64,000 nt of DNA from Erwinia sorbitola (GCF_009738185.1 NZ_CP046509.1:1491501-1555500), one strand, 5' to 3'. Shown: positions 8,309 through 16,481, numbered from the stretch's first letter. Made by a program: numbers and translations. Notes: generated by a model not told the origin, from the sequence alone.

Positions 8309-9307
8309 TCAGGCGGCAACCAGCTGGTGACTCGCCAGCAGTTGCAGTGATTTCAGGCGCGGCGCACCCGCAGTGATTGGTGTATCAATAATGAATTCTT
8401 CCACGCCAAAACGCTGATGAAGTTCATTAAGCCGGGTATGAACCTGCGCAGCGGTGCCTTTCAGCACGGCGGATTCGCGCGGTTCTATGCGATGCTGCGT
8501 TGCGCCGGACTGGCGAATAAAGGCTTCTGCCTGGGCGAGATTGCCCACCGTGACGCTTTGACCGTTATCCACATGAACGCGGAAGTGCTGTAAATCCGCC
8601 GCCAGCAGATCGGCTTCGGCGGAAGTATCGGCAACAATTACCTGCACGGCCAGCAGGGCTGATTTGCCTTTACTGTGGGTGCGATAGGCGGTCAGGGCGC
8701 GTTCCAGCTCCTGTTTATCGCCATTGAGGTGAGCAGCAAACACAAACTGCCAGTTAAGCTCGGCGGCCAGCTGTGCACTTGCTTCGCTGGCTCCAAGCAG
8801 AAAGCGGATGGCCGGACGCGGCGGTAGCGGGGTGGCAAGCAGCCGATCTTCGCCTTCAGCGTCAGGGGTGGGGTTCAGCCAGCCATCAAGTGCGCGTAGC
8901 TGAGTGGCAAAATCCCCTTTTTCTGCGGCATTGATACCCTGCTGTAACGCCCTGGTGGAGAGAGGCAGGCCCCCCGGCGCTTTACCGACGCCCAGATCGA
9001 CACGGCCAGGAGCCAGCGAAGCCAGCAGATTAAAGTTTTCCGCGACTTTATACGGACTGTAGTGCTGCAACATCACGCCACCTGAGCCAACGCGAATATG
9101 CCGCGTATGCGCCAGAATCCAGGCGATCAGCACCTCCGGAGACGGACTGGCCAGCGCCGCAGTGTTATGGTGCTCTGCCAGCCAGAAGCGGTGATATCCC
9201 AGCTCTTCTGCCCGCTGTGCCAGGGTCAGGGTTCGTGCCAGCGCGGCGGCGGCGGTTTCACCTTCAGCCAGCGGGCTTTTATCCAGTAAGCTCAGTCGGT
9301 AAGCCAT
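8309..9307 (-). CDS. Luciferase-like flavin-dependent monooxygenase
   Basis: A protein of about 332 residues from the bacterial luciferase-like superfamily (MsnO8/YhbW/YtmO-like). Seen motifs include YHRFWLAEHHNT near the N-terminus, IRVGSGGVMLQHYSPYKVAE, LAPGRVDLGVGKAPGG and a late ERALTAYR segment. These enzymes oxidise small substrates with reduced FMN. The first gene of the operon; its Bacillus counterparts in cysteine-salvage operons oxidise N-acetyl-S-alkylcysteines. The ATG at 9307 (MAYRLSLLDK) has AAGGATGC upstream and matches family N-termini. The longer frame to 9340 adds residues unlike the family. Confidence 0.87.
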   Translation of the reverse strand: MAYRLSLLDKSPLAEGETAAAALARTLTLAQRAEELGYHRFWLAEHHNTAALASPSPEVLIAWILAHTRHIRVGSGGVMLQHYSPYKVAENFNLLASLAPGRVDLGVGKAPGGLPLSTRALQQGINAAEKGDFATQLRALDGWLNPTPDAEGEDRLLATPLPPRPAIRFLLGASEASAQLAAELNWQFVFAAHLNGDKQELERALTAYRTHSKGKSALLAVQVIVADTSAEADLLAADLQHFRVHVDNGQSVTVGNLAQAEAFIRQSGATQHRIEPRESAVLKGTAAQVHTRLNELHQRFGVEEFIIDTPITAGAPRLKSLQLLASHQLVAA

Positions 9308-9509
9308 AATGCATCCTTGAACGGTATCAGTTACGGGCAATTATTGGAGGCAGGATGGACGGCTGTAAAACAACAAATCCGGCTTAAATCAGTTGTTAAA
9401 TGGGATAGCAAACTTATGCCGGGAAACGGCAAAGGCTGTGCAAAATGAGTATTTTGCCTGGTGGGAAGAGTCAGGTTTAATAAGGCTTCACTTAACAGAG
9501 GAATCAACG

Positions 9510-9680
9510 ATGAATGGTATCTGGCTGCACTTCACGCGATTTTTTCAGGCACCCTCTGGTATGGCAACGCTGGACAGCTGCAGGGTGATTGAGGCAATGA
9601 TGCCGATGGTCGAACTTTACGGTGTGGATTTACCCGATCTGCACCCGGCGCAACAACGTCACCCGGATGAATCCCGTTAA
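9510..9680 (+). CDS. Small hypothetical protein
   Basis: A 56-codon frame beginning MNGIWLHFTRFFQAPSGMAT, with AGAGGA eight bases before the ATG. It has no signal peptide or clear membrane segment, and it is not a protein I recognise. It faces the phosphopantetheinyl transferase gene and overlaps its end by four bases. The frame is open further upstream to 9393 without a better start. The call rests on a good ribosome site and a protein-like composition. Confidence 0.4.
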   Translation: MNGIWLHFTRFFQAPSGMATLDSCRVIEAMMPMVELYGVDLPDLHPAQQRHPDESR

Positions 9681-10411
9681 TCTTTGCGCTGCTGCGGCCC
9701 GACAATCCAGGTGAGCACCTGATCGGGTTGCAGTTCAGCTTTTCCTGTAAATACTCTCCCTTCTTTCATCTCCTCTGAGAAACTCTGCGTCAGGCGCAGG
9801 CTGATATGCTGCAACCTGGTATGACACTCAATCACTTCGGCGGCACTGAAATCCATAAACTGTTTCACCTGCGGATAAAGCGCCTTATACAGACTCTCTT
9901 TCAGTGAAAAAACGACCGTCAGCGCGGTGGTGAAGGGAACATCACACTGTTCCAGCAGGATTTTCTCTGAGGGGGCGATCAGCATACTGTGGGTATCACT
10001 GGCGACCTGCGCTGTCATTATCCTCTCACAATCAACGCCCAGCAGCAGATCCTGGCGACGCGTCAGCAGTGCGCAGACGCGCTGACGGGTATGTGACAGT
10101 GAACCGCTGATGCCTTGAGGCCAGACAGGAGCGCGATCCTCGCCGTTATGCAGTACAAATGAGGCCAGGCCCCAGGTTGCCAGCGCCTGTTGCAGGCAAT
10201 AGCGACTGACGAGGTATTCCGCCCGGCGTTTCTTTACCGCCCGCTGCAAGTGTGCAGGTGCGGGGATCTTCAGTGTGGAAAACAGGGATTCGGTAAAATA
10301 CGCGGCGTCATAGCGGGCATCAAGCAGATAAACATCAGGATAGTCAGCCAGCGGTTGCAGGGCGCAGTGGGTGATAAAAGGGGGGCAGGATGTGATATTA
10401 AGGACAGACAT
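9677..10411 (-). CDS. EntD-like 4'-phosphopantetheinyl transferase
   Basis: About 244 residues. It transfers the phosphopantetheine arm of CoA to carrier-protein domains of NRPS or PKS enzymes. The family motifs are KRRAEYLVSRY, then GSLSHT, GVDCERI (magnesium ligands) and FSLKESLYKA. The ATG at 10411 (MSVLNITSC) was chosen over a TTG at 10429. It lies alone, with no NRPS gene in the window, so its partner (for example a siderophore synthetase) must be elsewhere. It is more divergent than ordinary EntD. Confidence 0.82.
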   Translation of the reverse strand: MSVLNITSCPPFITHCALQPLADYPDVYLLDARYDAAYFTESLFSTLKIPAPAHLQRAVKKRRAEYLVSRYCLQQALATWGLASFVLHNGEDRAPVWPQGISGSLSHTRQRVCALLTRRQDLLLGVDCERIMTAQVASDTHSMLIAPSEKILLEQCDVPFTTALTVVFSLKESLYKALYPQVKQFMDFSAAEVIECHTRLQHISLRLTQSFSEEMKEGRVFTGKAELQPDQVLTWIVGPQQRKD

Positions 10412-10486
10412 AGCCACTGACCTGTGCAAATAAGATGAATTATTTAAACAGGTTAGTGGCCGGATATCAAAAGATCGCTATCGATA

Positions 10487-10693
10487 TCAGTGATTCGGCG
10501 GTATAGCGAAACTTTTCAAAGAGACAACAAAGTGGTCGTGGCCTTTAGAGATTTTAGCTCCGCGATCGCACCACTGGCTGGCAAGACGGAAGAAATCGTC
10601 GCTACCAATATCATAGGCCAGTTCCACTTTACTGATACCTGAATGAAGCAGTTCGTCTGCGTCTTTAAAGTTCTTTGCTTTGATAATTCCCAT
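10487..10693 (-). CDS. Small conserved-looking hypothetical protein
   Basis: A 68-residue soluble protein (MGIIKAKNFKDADELLHSGI, later DDFFRLASQWCDRGAKISKG). It has no signal peptide or transmembrane segment. Composition and length suggest a genuine gene, with its own intergenic spaces of about 75 and 120 bases. I do not recognise a function. Confidence 0.6.
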   Translation of the reverse strand: MGIIKAKNFKDADELLHSGISKVELAYDIGSDDFFRLASQWCDRGAKISKGHDHFVVSLKSFAIPPNH

Positions 10694-10813
10694 CTGAGTT
10701 ATCCCTGTCTACACAATGCGGTTAAAGTGTAACGACAGCCTATGATAATAGTGTGACAGTTTTGTTGCAGCCGGCAAGATTGAGAGTTTCGCCACGTTTT
10801 ACACCGGCAAAGG

Positions 10814-11503
10814 TCAGGCAATACTCAGCAGCTGCTTCTCAATTTTCGCGCCAGGCATCATGCGTTGCAAACCTTCAATCAGTTCATCACCCGCAGCATA
10901 CAGCGCCTCTTCGGGCATGGCGGGCAGGCTTTCCAGGATAAACCACATCTGGCTGGCAGTGGAGTCTAAACGCGTTCTCACTCCCTGGCGCCAGTTCCAG
11001 CGGCGACAGGTGACTCCTTTATCGTCGCGCCAGATGACCTCACCGGGATCAACGGATTCATCTACCACCTCACCCTCTTTCACCGTGTCAAAAAGCTCCG
11101 TACCCTCGGCAACAGTCAGCCTCGGCTCTCCTTTATAGGCGGCGATGTTTTCGCCCCCCACCGGAATGGCATACTTAATGCTGATCGCGTTATACAGATC
11201 CACTACCGGATCGATAGCGGGCATTGTACCGTCGCGCAGTACGCGTTTGCGTAATGCTTCAGCCGAGCAGGGAGTGCGCTTAGGTTTGGCACCAAAAGAT
11301 TTAAACACCTCTGACCACGCAGCAAGATGCGCCTCAGCCCAGGCGGGGGTTTCAGGAGACACGGCCAGACAGGCGGCTCTCAGCGCCTCCTGACCGATGG
11401 CGGCGTTAGCTATTGGCGCGGCTTCAACCACAATACTCAGCGCCCTGAATTGGGGGGCAATAGCGGTAATAGCGGGATCGATTGACGGGCGAACGGTAAG
11501 CAT
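10814..11503 (-). CDS. B3/B4 tRNA-editing-like domain protein
   Basis: A 229-residue cytoplasmic protein consisting of a B3/B4 domain, the fold used in the beta subunit of phenylalanyl-tRNA synthetase for editing. Seen features include RKRVLRDGTMPAIDPVVDLYN, ISIKYAIPVGGENIAAYKG, then GEVIWRDDKGVTCRRWNWRQ and RTRLDSTASQMWF. Free-standing versions are of unknown role and may act in trans on mischarged tRNA or bind amino acids. The gene diverges from an XRE-cupin regulator 43 bases away, which probably controls it. Confidence 0.8.
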   Translation of the reverse strand: MLTVRPSIDPAITAIAPQFRALSIVVEAAPIANAAIGQEALRAACLAVSPETPAWAEAHLAAWSEVFKSFGAKPKRTPCSAEALRKRVLRDGTMPAIDPVVDLYNAISIKYAIPVGGENIAAYKGEPRLTVAEGTELFDTVKEGEVVDESVDPGEVIWRDDKGVTCRRWNWRQGVRTRLDSTASQMWFILESLPAMPEEALYAAGDELIEGLQRMMPGAKIEKQLLSIA

Positions 11504-11546
11504 CAGATAATCCTTTAATGACTATTTTATTGCATGGTAATGACTA

Positions 11547-12149
11547 ATGACGCAAAAAGTCAATATATTGACTGAATCAGGCGCTGATGTGAACTCGGTC
11601 AGTCTGGCCGTTGCGGAGAGAATTAAAGATTTTCGTAAGCAGAAAAAACTGACACTGGATGAGCTTTCGCGCCGTGCCAGCGTCAGCAAGGGAATGCTGG
11701 TGGAAATTGAGAAAGGGGCCGCTAATCCCAGCATTGCGATTCTGTGTAAGATTTCTGCCGCCATGGGGCTGTCGGTGGCGGATATTGTCAATGTTGCAGG
11801 TAAACCGGCAGTTCATCTTATTGAGCAGGAAGATATTCCGGTTCTCTGGATAGGTGAAAAGGGCGGCACGGCGCGTCTGCTGGCCGGCACCAGTGGCCCG
11901 GATATGGTCGAGCTGTGGCGCTGGGAAATGTATCCCGGCGAGTTGTTTTCCTCCTCCGGCCATCCGGCGGGAACCTTCGAGCTGTTTCATATCGAGGAGG
12001 GCACTTTGACGCTTCAGGTGGAGAATGCAGAACTGAGAATCAACACGGGCTGTTCTGCCGTTGCCAGAACCGATGTTCCTCACCACTATACTAACGCAGG
12101 CGACAGCAAACTGATCTTTACCATGACGGTTGCAGAGCGCTATTTCTAA
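11547..12149 (+). CDS. XRE-family regulator with cupin sensor domain
   Basis: A 200-residue transcription factor. An N-terminal helix-turn-helix (about residues 20-75: RIKDFRKQKKLTLDELSRRA, SKGMLVEIEKGAANPSIAIL) is followed by a C-terminal cupin (GELFSSSGHPAGTFELFHIE, later HHYTNAGDSK). This layout binds a small ligand through the cupin and an operator through the HTH. It diverges from the B3/B4-domain gene, its likely target. An inverted repeat (GTTGAAAA at 12191-12198, TTTTCAAC at 12212-12219) follows it. Confidence 0.88.
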   Translation: MTQKVNILTESGADVNSVSLAVAERIKDFRKQKKLTLDELSRRASVSKGMLVEIEKGAANPSIAILCKISAAMGLSVADIVNVAGKPAVHLIEQEDIPVLWIGEKGGTARLLAGTSGPDMVELWRWEMYPGELFSSSGHPAGTFELFHIEEGTLTLQVENAELRINTGCSAVARTDVPHHYTNAGDSKLIFTMTVAERYF

Positions 12150-12190
12150 GGAAGAAGGGCAGTGACGGCGGCTGGCACCCGGCAGGCGAT

Positions 12191-12219
12191 GTTGAAAAGT
12201 TTGTATTATAGTTTTCAAC
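12191..12219 (+). terminator. Inverted repeat after the XRE-cupin gene
   Basis: GTTGAAAA and TTTTCAAC are separated by 13 bases. The stem is AT-rich with no strong T-run after it, so termination is possible but weakly supported. Confidence 0.3.
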
Positions 12220-12365
12220 AGTACAAAAATTTCAGTTAAAATTTGCGTTATGTCAACAAGACAGGCTGCTCTGTTATTTAGAATTTCGCCCGCGCTGCCG
12301 GCAATTAAAGAATAGGCGCCAGCGTGGTTTTATCTCCTGCTTAAACCTATTAAGAGTTGAATTAA

Positions 12366-12665
12366 ATGAAGAAACTAATCGTAGCAATGGTGATCTCGGC
12401 TCTGATGTCAGGCCCTGCTTTTGCCATCAGTCAGAGTTACCGCGCCAAGTTAGAGCGCAGCGGCTGCACGCAGGTGAGTGAACTACAGGGCTGTGATATC
12501 AATAAAACTAAGGCGCAGAATCAGAAGGCCGCTAATGCGACAACGCCCGATGCCGTAAAGGCAAAGTCGGCTGTTATTGATGGCGTCAAAGTGAGATGTG
12601 ATAAGCCGTTGCCAGCGCATGCGACACCCGCAGGTAAAGAGTGGCTCGCTACGCACTGTGATTAA
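12366..12665 (+). CDS. Small secreted hypothetical protein
   Basis: A 99-residue protein with a clear signal peptide (MKKLIVAMVISALMSGPAFA). The ~80-residue periplasmic part has four cysteines (RSGCTQ, LQGCDI, VRCDKP, THCD), which could form two disulfides. It is basic and alanine-rich in the middle. I do not recognise a family. It is followed by another small exported protein, in a run of short accessory genes leading to the proline tRNA. Confidence 0.65.
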   Translation: MKKLIVAMVISALMSGPAFAISQSYRAKLERSGCTQVSELQGCDINKTKAQNQKAANATTPDAVKAKSAVIDGVKVRCDKPLPAHATPAGKEWLATHCD

Positions 12666-12756
12666 AAAATATCGGCTTCCGGGTGAGTTTTTCCGCCTGG
12701 AGCAACGAGATCGGATGGTTATAAAATGAATAAGATATTAATAGTTCTCACTTCCG

Positions 12757-12975
12757 ATGAGTAATAAATTAATGGTTCTGTTAATAACAGCCGCTTCACT
12801 AAGCCTGAGCGGTTGTCTTTCCGTGGATGAATTACAGGAACGCTGTTCTGGTGGTGATGCGGATGCCTGTGCCACTAAGAATAACCGGGATAGCGCCTTC
12901 GGTAGTATGCTTCCATCTCTTCAGTGCCAGCAGGCCGGGGGCAAGTTGTTTGGTAATAAGTGCGTCGTGCAGTAG
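12757..12975 (+). CDS. Small lipoprotein, hypothetical
   Basis: A 72-residue protein with a lipoprotein signal (LSLSGC, acylated cysteine at about residue 20) after a short hydrophobic stretch. No aspartate follows the cysteine (C-L-S), so outer-membrane sorting is expected. The mature part has further cysteines (ERCSGG, DACATK, LQCQQ, NKCVV). Function unknown. Confidence 0.65.
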   Translation: MSNKLMVLLITAASLSLSGCLSVDELQERCSGGDADACATKNNRDSAFGSMLPSLQCQQAGGKLFGNKCVVQ

Positions 12976-12996
12976 CAGATCGGGCGATCTGTTATT
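12975..12996 (+). terminator. Hairpin after the small lipoprotein gene
   Basis: GCAGATC and GATCTGT(T) form a short stem with a four-base loop, followed by TTATTAC. A weak terminator candidate placed directly at the end of the lipoprotein gene. Confidence 0.35.
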
Positions 12997-13202
12997 ACTC
13001 ACTGTATAAGTTACGGCAGGTCGCCAGGTGGCACGGCTTTTACTCACCACTTAGGGCCGGTTTTTCATTGATGGTACCATTTTATAGTATTCGTCTTAAA
13101 TGATTCTGATAAGGCTGTTAAATCTGTTGAGATTTAGTTACGCTCTTAACGAAGAGTTTTACGTGATTTTCTCTGACTAATTCTGTTAAATCACTTCAAT
13201 GG

Positions 13203-13439
13203 ATGGAAATGTTTAATATGAAAGCGTTGTGTTATTTTTTTATTTTTCTCTCACTGCTTATTTTTTGTTTCATTATTTTTGCTATTTACTCCTTTGTTAC
13301 CACGCTTTTATATGTTTATTCTGTTGGCGGTTTGTCGCCACTCAACTACGGTGAGGTAACCGGGCATCTTTTGATGATTTTTTTTGCATTGGGTTGTTTT
13401 TTCTTTTCCATCAAAATAATTCGTAAGTTTAGTAAATGA
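13203..13439 (+). CDS. Small membrane protein, hypothetical
   Basis: A 78-residue, very AT-rich gene. The protein is almost entirely hydrophobic: a first segment (ALCYFFIFLSLLIFCFIIFA) runs into a second one, and a third is near the C-terminus (LLMIFFALGCFFFSIKIIRK). It ends with basic residues. Translation could begin at 13203 or at the second methionine (13218). It converges with the 219-codon gene, the two stops being six bases apart. Function unknown; low GC suggests transfer. Confidence 0.5.
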   Translation: MEMFNMKALCYFFIFLSLLIFCFIIFAIYSFVTTLLYVYSVGGLSPLNYGEVTGHLLMIFFALGCFFFSIKIIRKFSK

Positions 13440-13444
13440 CAGGC

Positions 13445-14104
13445 TTATTTTTTTGTTAAACTTTCTGATAATATTAATAAAATCTCGTCCCAAACATCTG
13501 GTTTTTTTTGTTTTAATACCATTGCATCTATAAATGGTCCTGCATAGGCGTCAACAAGAAAGTAAAATAGATCAAGATCACCTGCATTTCGTAGATTAAT
13601 GTAGAGGTCGTAGTTGGTGTGTTTGAGTTTTTCTGAAGCATAAACCGCTCTTGATGCAGAGCCACCTATAGAAAAAATGGTTGATATTAAAAAGCTAACA
13701 CTCATTTTACCAACGAATTTTTTTGAAAATATGGAGGATAAATCATTTATTAGAGCCGCGTTTAAGAATAATTTCCCTGTGGTTTTTCCTATGTTTTCTG
13801 TGGTGTGTTTTTCTTTGTTTTCCTTTATGTCGTTTAAAAATCTCTTTAACACCATGTTTAATATATTTGACATGTCGGAGTTACTGACTCCTCTTTTTAA
13901 CCTATGCATTAGTCTCAGTGTGTCAATTTGGTTTCTATGTCTATTATCAACATCAAAATAGCCCCAAAGTAGCGCTGATAAATCGTTTGAAAAGTCTAAT
14001 ACAACTTCGCCAACTTTACTGGTATATCTAATGTAAACTGATTGTTTTCTTCTTCCTTTTAATACCTCTAAGATTCTATTTGCTACTTTTCTTGCTTCTG
14101 GCAT
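13445..14104 (-). CDS. Unrecognised AT-rich gene, possible membrane-associated protein
   Basis: 219 residues. The N-terminal half is basic and helical (RKVANRILEVLKGRRKQSVY, later MHRLKRGVSNSDMSN). The middle holds a hydrophobic stretch (KMSVSFLISTIFSIGGSASR) that could cross or insert into a membrane. The C-terminal third (NYDLYINLRNAGDLDLFYFL, later DAYAGPFIDAMVLKQKK) looks helical and globular. I do not recognise the family. Its AT content is far above the neighbouring core genes and it lies next to a tRNA gene, which suggests acquisition by transfer. Confidence 0.65.
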   Translation of the reverse strand: MPEARKVANRILEVLKGRRKQSVYIRYTSKVGEVVLDFSNDLSALLWGYFDVDNRHRNQIDTLRLMHRLKRGVSNSDMSNILNMVLKRFLNDIKENKEKHTTENIGKTTGKLFLNAALINDLSSIFSKKFVGKMSVSFLISTIFSIGGSASRAVYASEKLKHTNYDLYINLRNAGDLDLFYFLVDAYAGPFIDAMVLKQKKPDVWDEILLILSESLTKK

Positions 14105-14283
14105 GGCTACCTCCTTGCCACTGATATTGCGAAGGCCTTACTTGTCCGTTACTGTGTATAACGAAAGCATGATAGCAAACAGAGCATTATATTTTATGCG
14201 AAATTATTTATTTTATGGGCAGGGAGAAGGCAGAGGAGAGTATGTGCTGAAACACTTGATGTGTACAAAATCCATATAAAGCA

Positions 14284-14312
14284 AAGGGGCTAACCTTGCG
14301 GTTAGCCCCTTA
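14284..14312 (-). terminator. Rho-independent terminator of the proline tRNA
   Basis: On the minus strand, AAGGGGCTAAC pairs with GTTAGCCCCTT around a short loop, and a T-rich stretch follows (TTTGCTTT). It lies 17 bases after the mature tRNA 3' end. Confidence 0.8.
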
Positions 14313-14328
14313 AACTATCGGAGTAATT

Positions 14329-14405
14329 TGGTCGGCACGGAGAGATTCGAACTCTCGACCCCCGCCACCCCATGACGGTGCGCTACCAGGCTGCGCTACG
14401 CGCCG
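14329..14405 (-). tRNA. proL: tRNA-Pro (GGG)
   Basis: A 77-base gene including encoded CCA. The acceptor stem pairs CGGCGCG with CGTGCCG. The D arm reads AGCGCAGCCTGGTAGCGC, the anticodon loop holds GGG (TCATGGGGTG), and the T arm has GTTCGAAT. It reads proline CCC/CCU codons. Its place downstream of yejM matches E. coli proL. The AT-rich accessory genes begin on its 3' side, the side usually used by integrating elements, but I found no duplicated 3' end and no integrase gene. Confidence 0.95.
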
Positions 14406-14480
14406 ACAGATGAATCTATCTTACTCAACCGTACTGTTATTGCAAGCTGCTAACACGTTGACTGCTCTAGAATTATACAA

Positions 14481-16232
14481 TTAATTTGCGATAAATCGTT
14501 TTTCGTCAGTCAGAACCTGTAACAGTAATGCCAGCTGTAACTTATGGTGTTTTATCCGCTCTCCGTTGACATTCCAGGCGGTATAAGAACCATTATTATC
14601 CAGTGCAAGCGTCACCTGCGGGGTCGTGATCAACAGTTGATGATTAGTGCTGCTGGCTACCCAGTTGTGACGGCGCTGTGCAGCAAACAGATCCTCACCC
14701 TGCGAATAATCGCTTGCCGGGGTGCTGACATGCAGCAGGCGCTGCATCAGGGTGGTCATAATATCCTGATGGTTAGTTAGCTTATTCACGGTTTGTGCAG
14801 GTGTTTCCGGCCAGTGAACCACCAGCGGTACCTGTAAAATCTCGCGATTTCCCTGAGCGGGTTCCCCCTCCAGGGCAACACCGTGCTGTGCGGTGATCAC
14901 CACCACGGTATTTGCCAGTAATCCTTTCTGCTCAAGCGTGGTCAGCACGTTCTGAATCTGCTGATCAACGCCAGAGGCGGCGCGATTATAGTGGCGGGCA
15001 GTCTGCCTGTCAGCACTATCGCCGCTGTCAGAAGTGGAGAACGAAAGATATGAGAACCACGGCGTACCCGCGCTCTTATGCCCGTCCAGCCAGCGTTGCC
15101 ACTGACTGGTTGTATCAGCATTTGACTGATTCTTCGATGCCGGTAAAGAGAAATCGGTCAGCAGGGCCTGACGATAGAGCGGCGAGTTGAAGCCGTCGCT
15201 GGCAAACAGGCCAAACTGGTAGCCCTGCTGGCCAAGCGCATTAATCAGCGTAGAAGGGATGCGCGAAGAGAGCACACCATCCATATAGCTGGGTGATATG
15301 CCGTAGAACAGCCCAAACAGCCCGCTATCTTCAGTGGTTCCCGAACTGAAATGCTGGCTGAAGCGCACGTTACTTTCAGCAAAATGCGTCAAATTAGGCA
15401 GGGCTTTCGCCATTGATGCTTCATTCAGGCCATCGACGGTGATCACCAGCAGATTATTACGGGTGCCCTGATCGCGGAAGGTGATATCGCTAAGGGGATA
15501 AGCCACGGAGACCGCTTCAGGATTCCCCTGCTGAACCAGACGGCGCTGATACTCCTGCGCATCCAGCAGGCCGTGCTTCTCGAGGAAGCGTCGCGCGGTC
15601 ATCGGATAGGAGAGCGGCAAATTAGAGCGCTGCATGGTAATCGGGCGATAGAAATTAGCATCCGCCCAGATATACATCAGATGACTGGCGAAGAAAGCAC
15701 TGATAAACAGCCCGGCCAGGGGTTTACCAAAGCTGCGCCGATTCAGGCTGCGTAGCTTCTGCCAGCTCCAGGTGGCAAACAGCATCTCAACCAGGAAAAT
15801 GGCCGGTACGCTGATAAACATCAGCTGCCAGTCACGTGCCATTTCACTCTGATCGGGATTGACCACCAGCTCCCAGACCACCGGATTAAGATGCAGGTGG
15901 AAGCGGGCAAATACCGCACTATCGACCAGTATCAGCGTCAGCCCGGCGGTGGCGATAATCGCCGAGAGAAAACGCAGCAGGCGCTGCGACATCACCACAA
16001 AGGTTAGCGGGAAAATAATCAGCAGATAGGCGGCAAATACAATAAAGCTAAAGTGCCCAATCCAGCTGCTGAATGAATAGATGCGCCCGGCCAGCGAGGC
16101 TGGCCAGTCAGAAACAAACAGGTAACGACTACCCAGAATGAAGGCAAAAATGATGTTAAACAGGGCGAACCAATGCCCCCAGCTAATCATCTGGGAGACT
16201 TTTTCACGGTAGCGCTGTCGATTTGTTACCAT
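14481..16232 (-). CDS. yejM: Inner-membrane sulfatase-like protein controlling LPS synthesis
   Basis: 583 residues (E. coli YejM/PbgA/LapC 586). The N-terminal ~190 residues hold five membrane segments (for example WFALFNIIFAFILGSRYLFV). A basic linker and a periplasmic alkaline-phosphatase/sulfatase-like domain follow (NLLVITVDGLNEASM, later VVVITAQHGV). In E. coli the protein senses periplasmic LPS and restrains proteolysis of LpxC by LapB/FtsH, so it is essential. The domain keeps the fold but lacks the usual sulfatase cysteine motif. yejL lies 21 bases upstream in the same direction. Confidence 0.96.
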   Translation of the reverse strand: MVTNRQRYREKVSQMISWGHWFALFNIIFAFILGSRYLFVSDWPASLAGRIYSFSSWIGHFSFIVFAAYLLIIFPLTFVVMSQRLLRFLSAIIATAGLTLILVDSAVFARFHLHLNPVVWELVVNPDQSEMARDWQLMFISVPAIFLVEMLFATWSWQKLRSLNRRSFGKPLAGLFISAFFASHLMYIWADANFYRPITMQRSNLPLSYPMTARRFLEKHGLLDAQEYQRRLVQQGNPEAVSVAYPLSDITFRDQGTRNNLLVITVDGLNEASMAKALPNLTHFAESNVRFSQHFSSGTTEDSGLFGLFYGISPSYMDGVLSSRIPSTLINALGQQGYQFGLFASDGFNSPLYRQALLTDFSLPASKNQSNADTTSQWQRWLDGHKSAGTPWFSYLSFSTSDSGDSADRQTARHYNRAASGVDQQIQNVLTTLEQKGLLANTVVVITAQHGVALEGEPAQGNREILQVPLVVHWPETPAQTVNKLTNHQDIMTTLMQRLLHVSTPASDYSQGEDLFAAQRRHNWVASSTNHQLLITTPQVTLALDNNGSYTAWNVNGERIKHHKLQLALLLQVLTDEKRFIAN

Positions 16233-16253
16233 ATTGGAATCAGGATTATCTCA

Positions 16254-16481
16254 TCAGTGGGCTTTATCATCGCGTACCGAAGCCTGAAGGGCATCGGCAA
16301 ACGAACGTGCCATTACCTGGCGCTGCGCCGGTGCCACGCTGGTATTCAGTAAATTAGTGACCATATTTCCCAAAACCATCAGGGAAAGGTCGGTTGGGGT
16401 CTGGTTTGATTCCAGTACCTGAACCATTTCTGCGAGGATTTTCTCCACGCGCTCGTTGCTGTAGCGGGATGATTGTGCCAT
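16254..16481 (-). CDS. yejL: YejL family protein (UPF0352)
   Basis: 75 residues, as in E. coli. The sequence (SSRYSNERVEKILAEMVQVL, then SLMVLGNMVTNLLN) is helical and matches the conserved YejL family of unknown function. It is cotranscribed with yejM and diverges from yejK. Confidence 0.93.
   Translation of the reverse strand: MAQSSRYSNERVEKILAEMVQVLESNQTPTDLSLMVLGNMVTNLLNTSVAPAQRQVMARSFADALQASVRDDKAH

Noticed and set aside
14104..14405. Possible integrated element at the proline tRNA
   Set aside because: AT-rich genes adjoin its 3' side, but I found no integrase gene and no second copy of the tRNA 3' end, so I do not call att sites.
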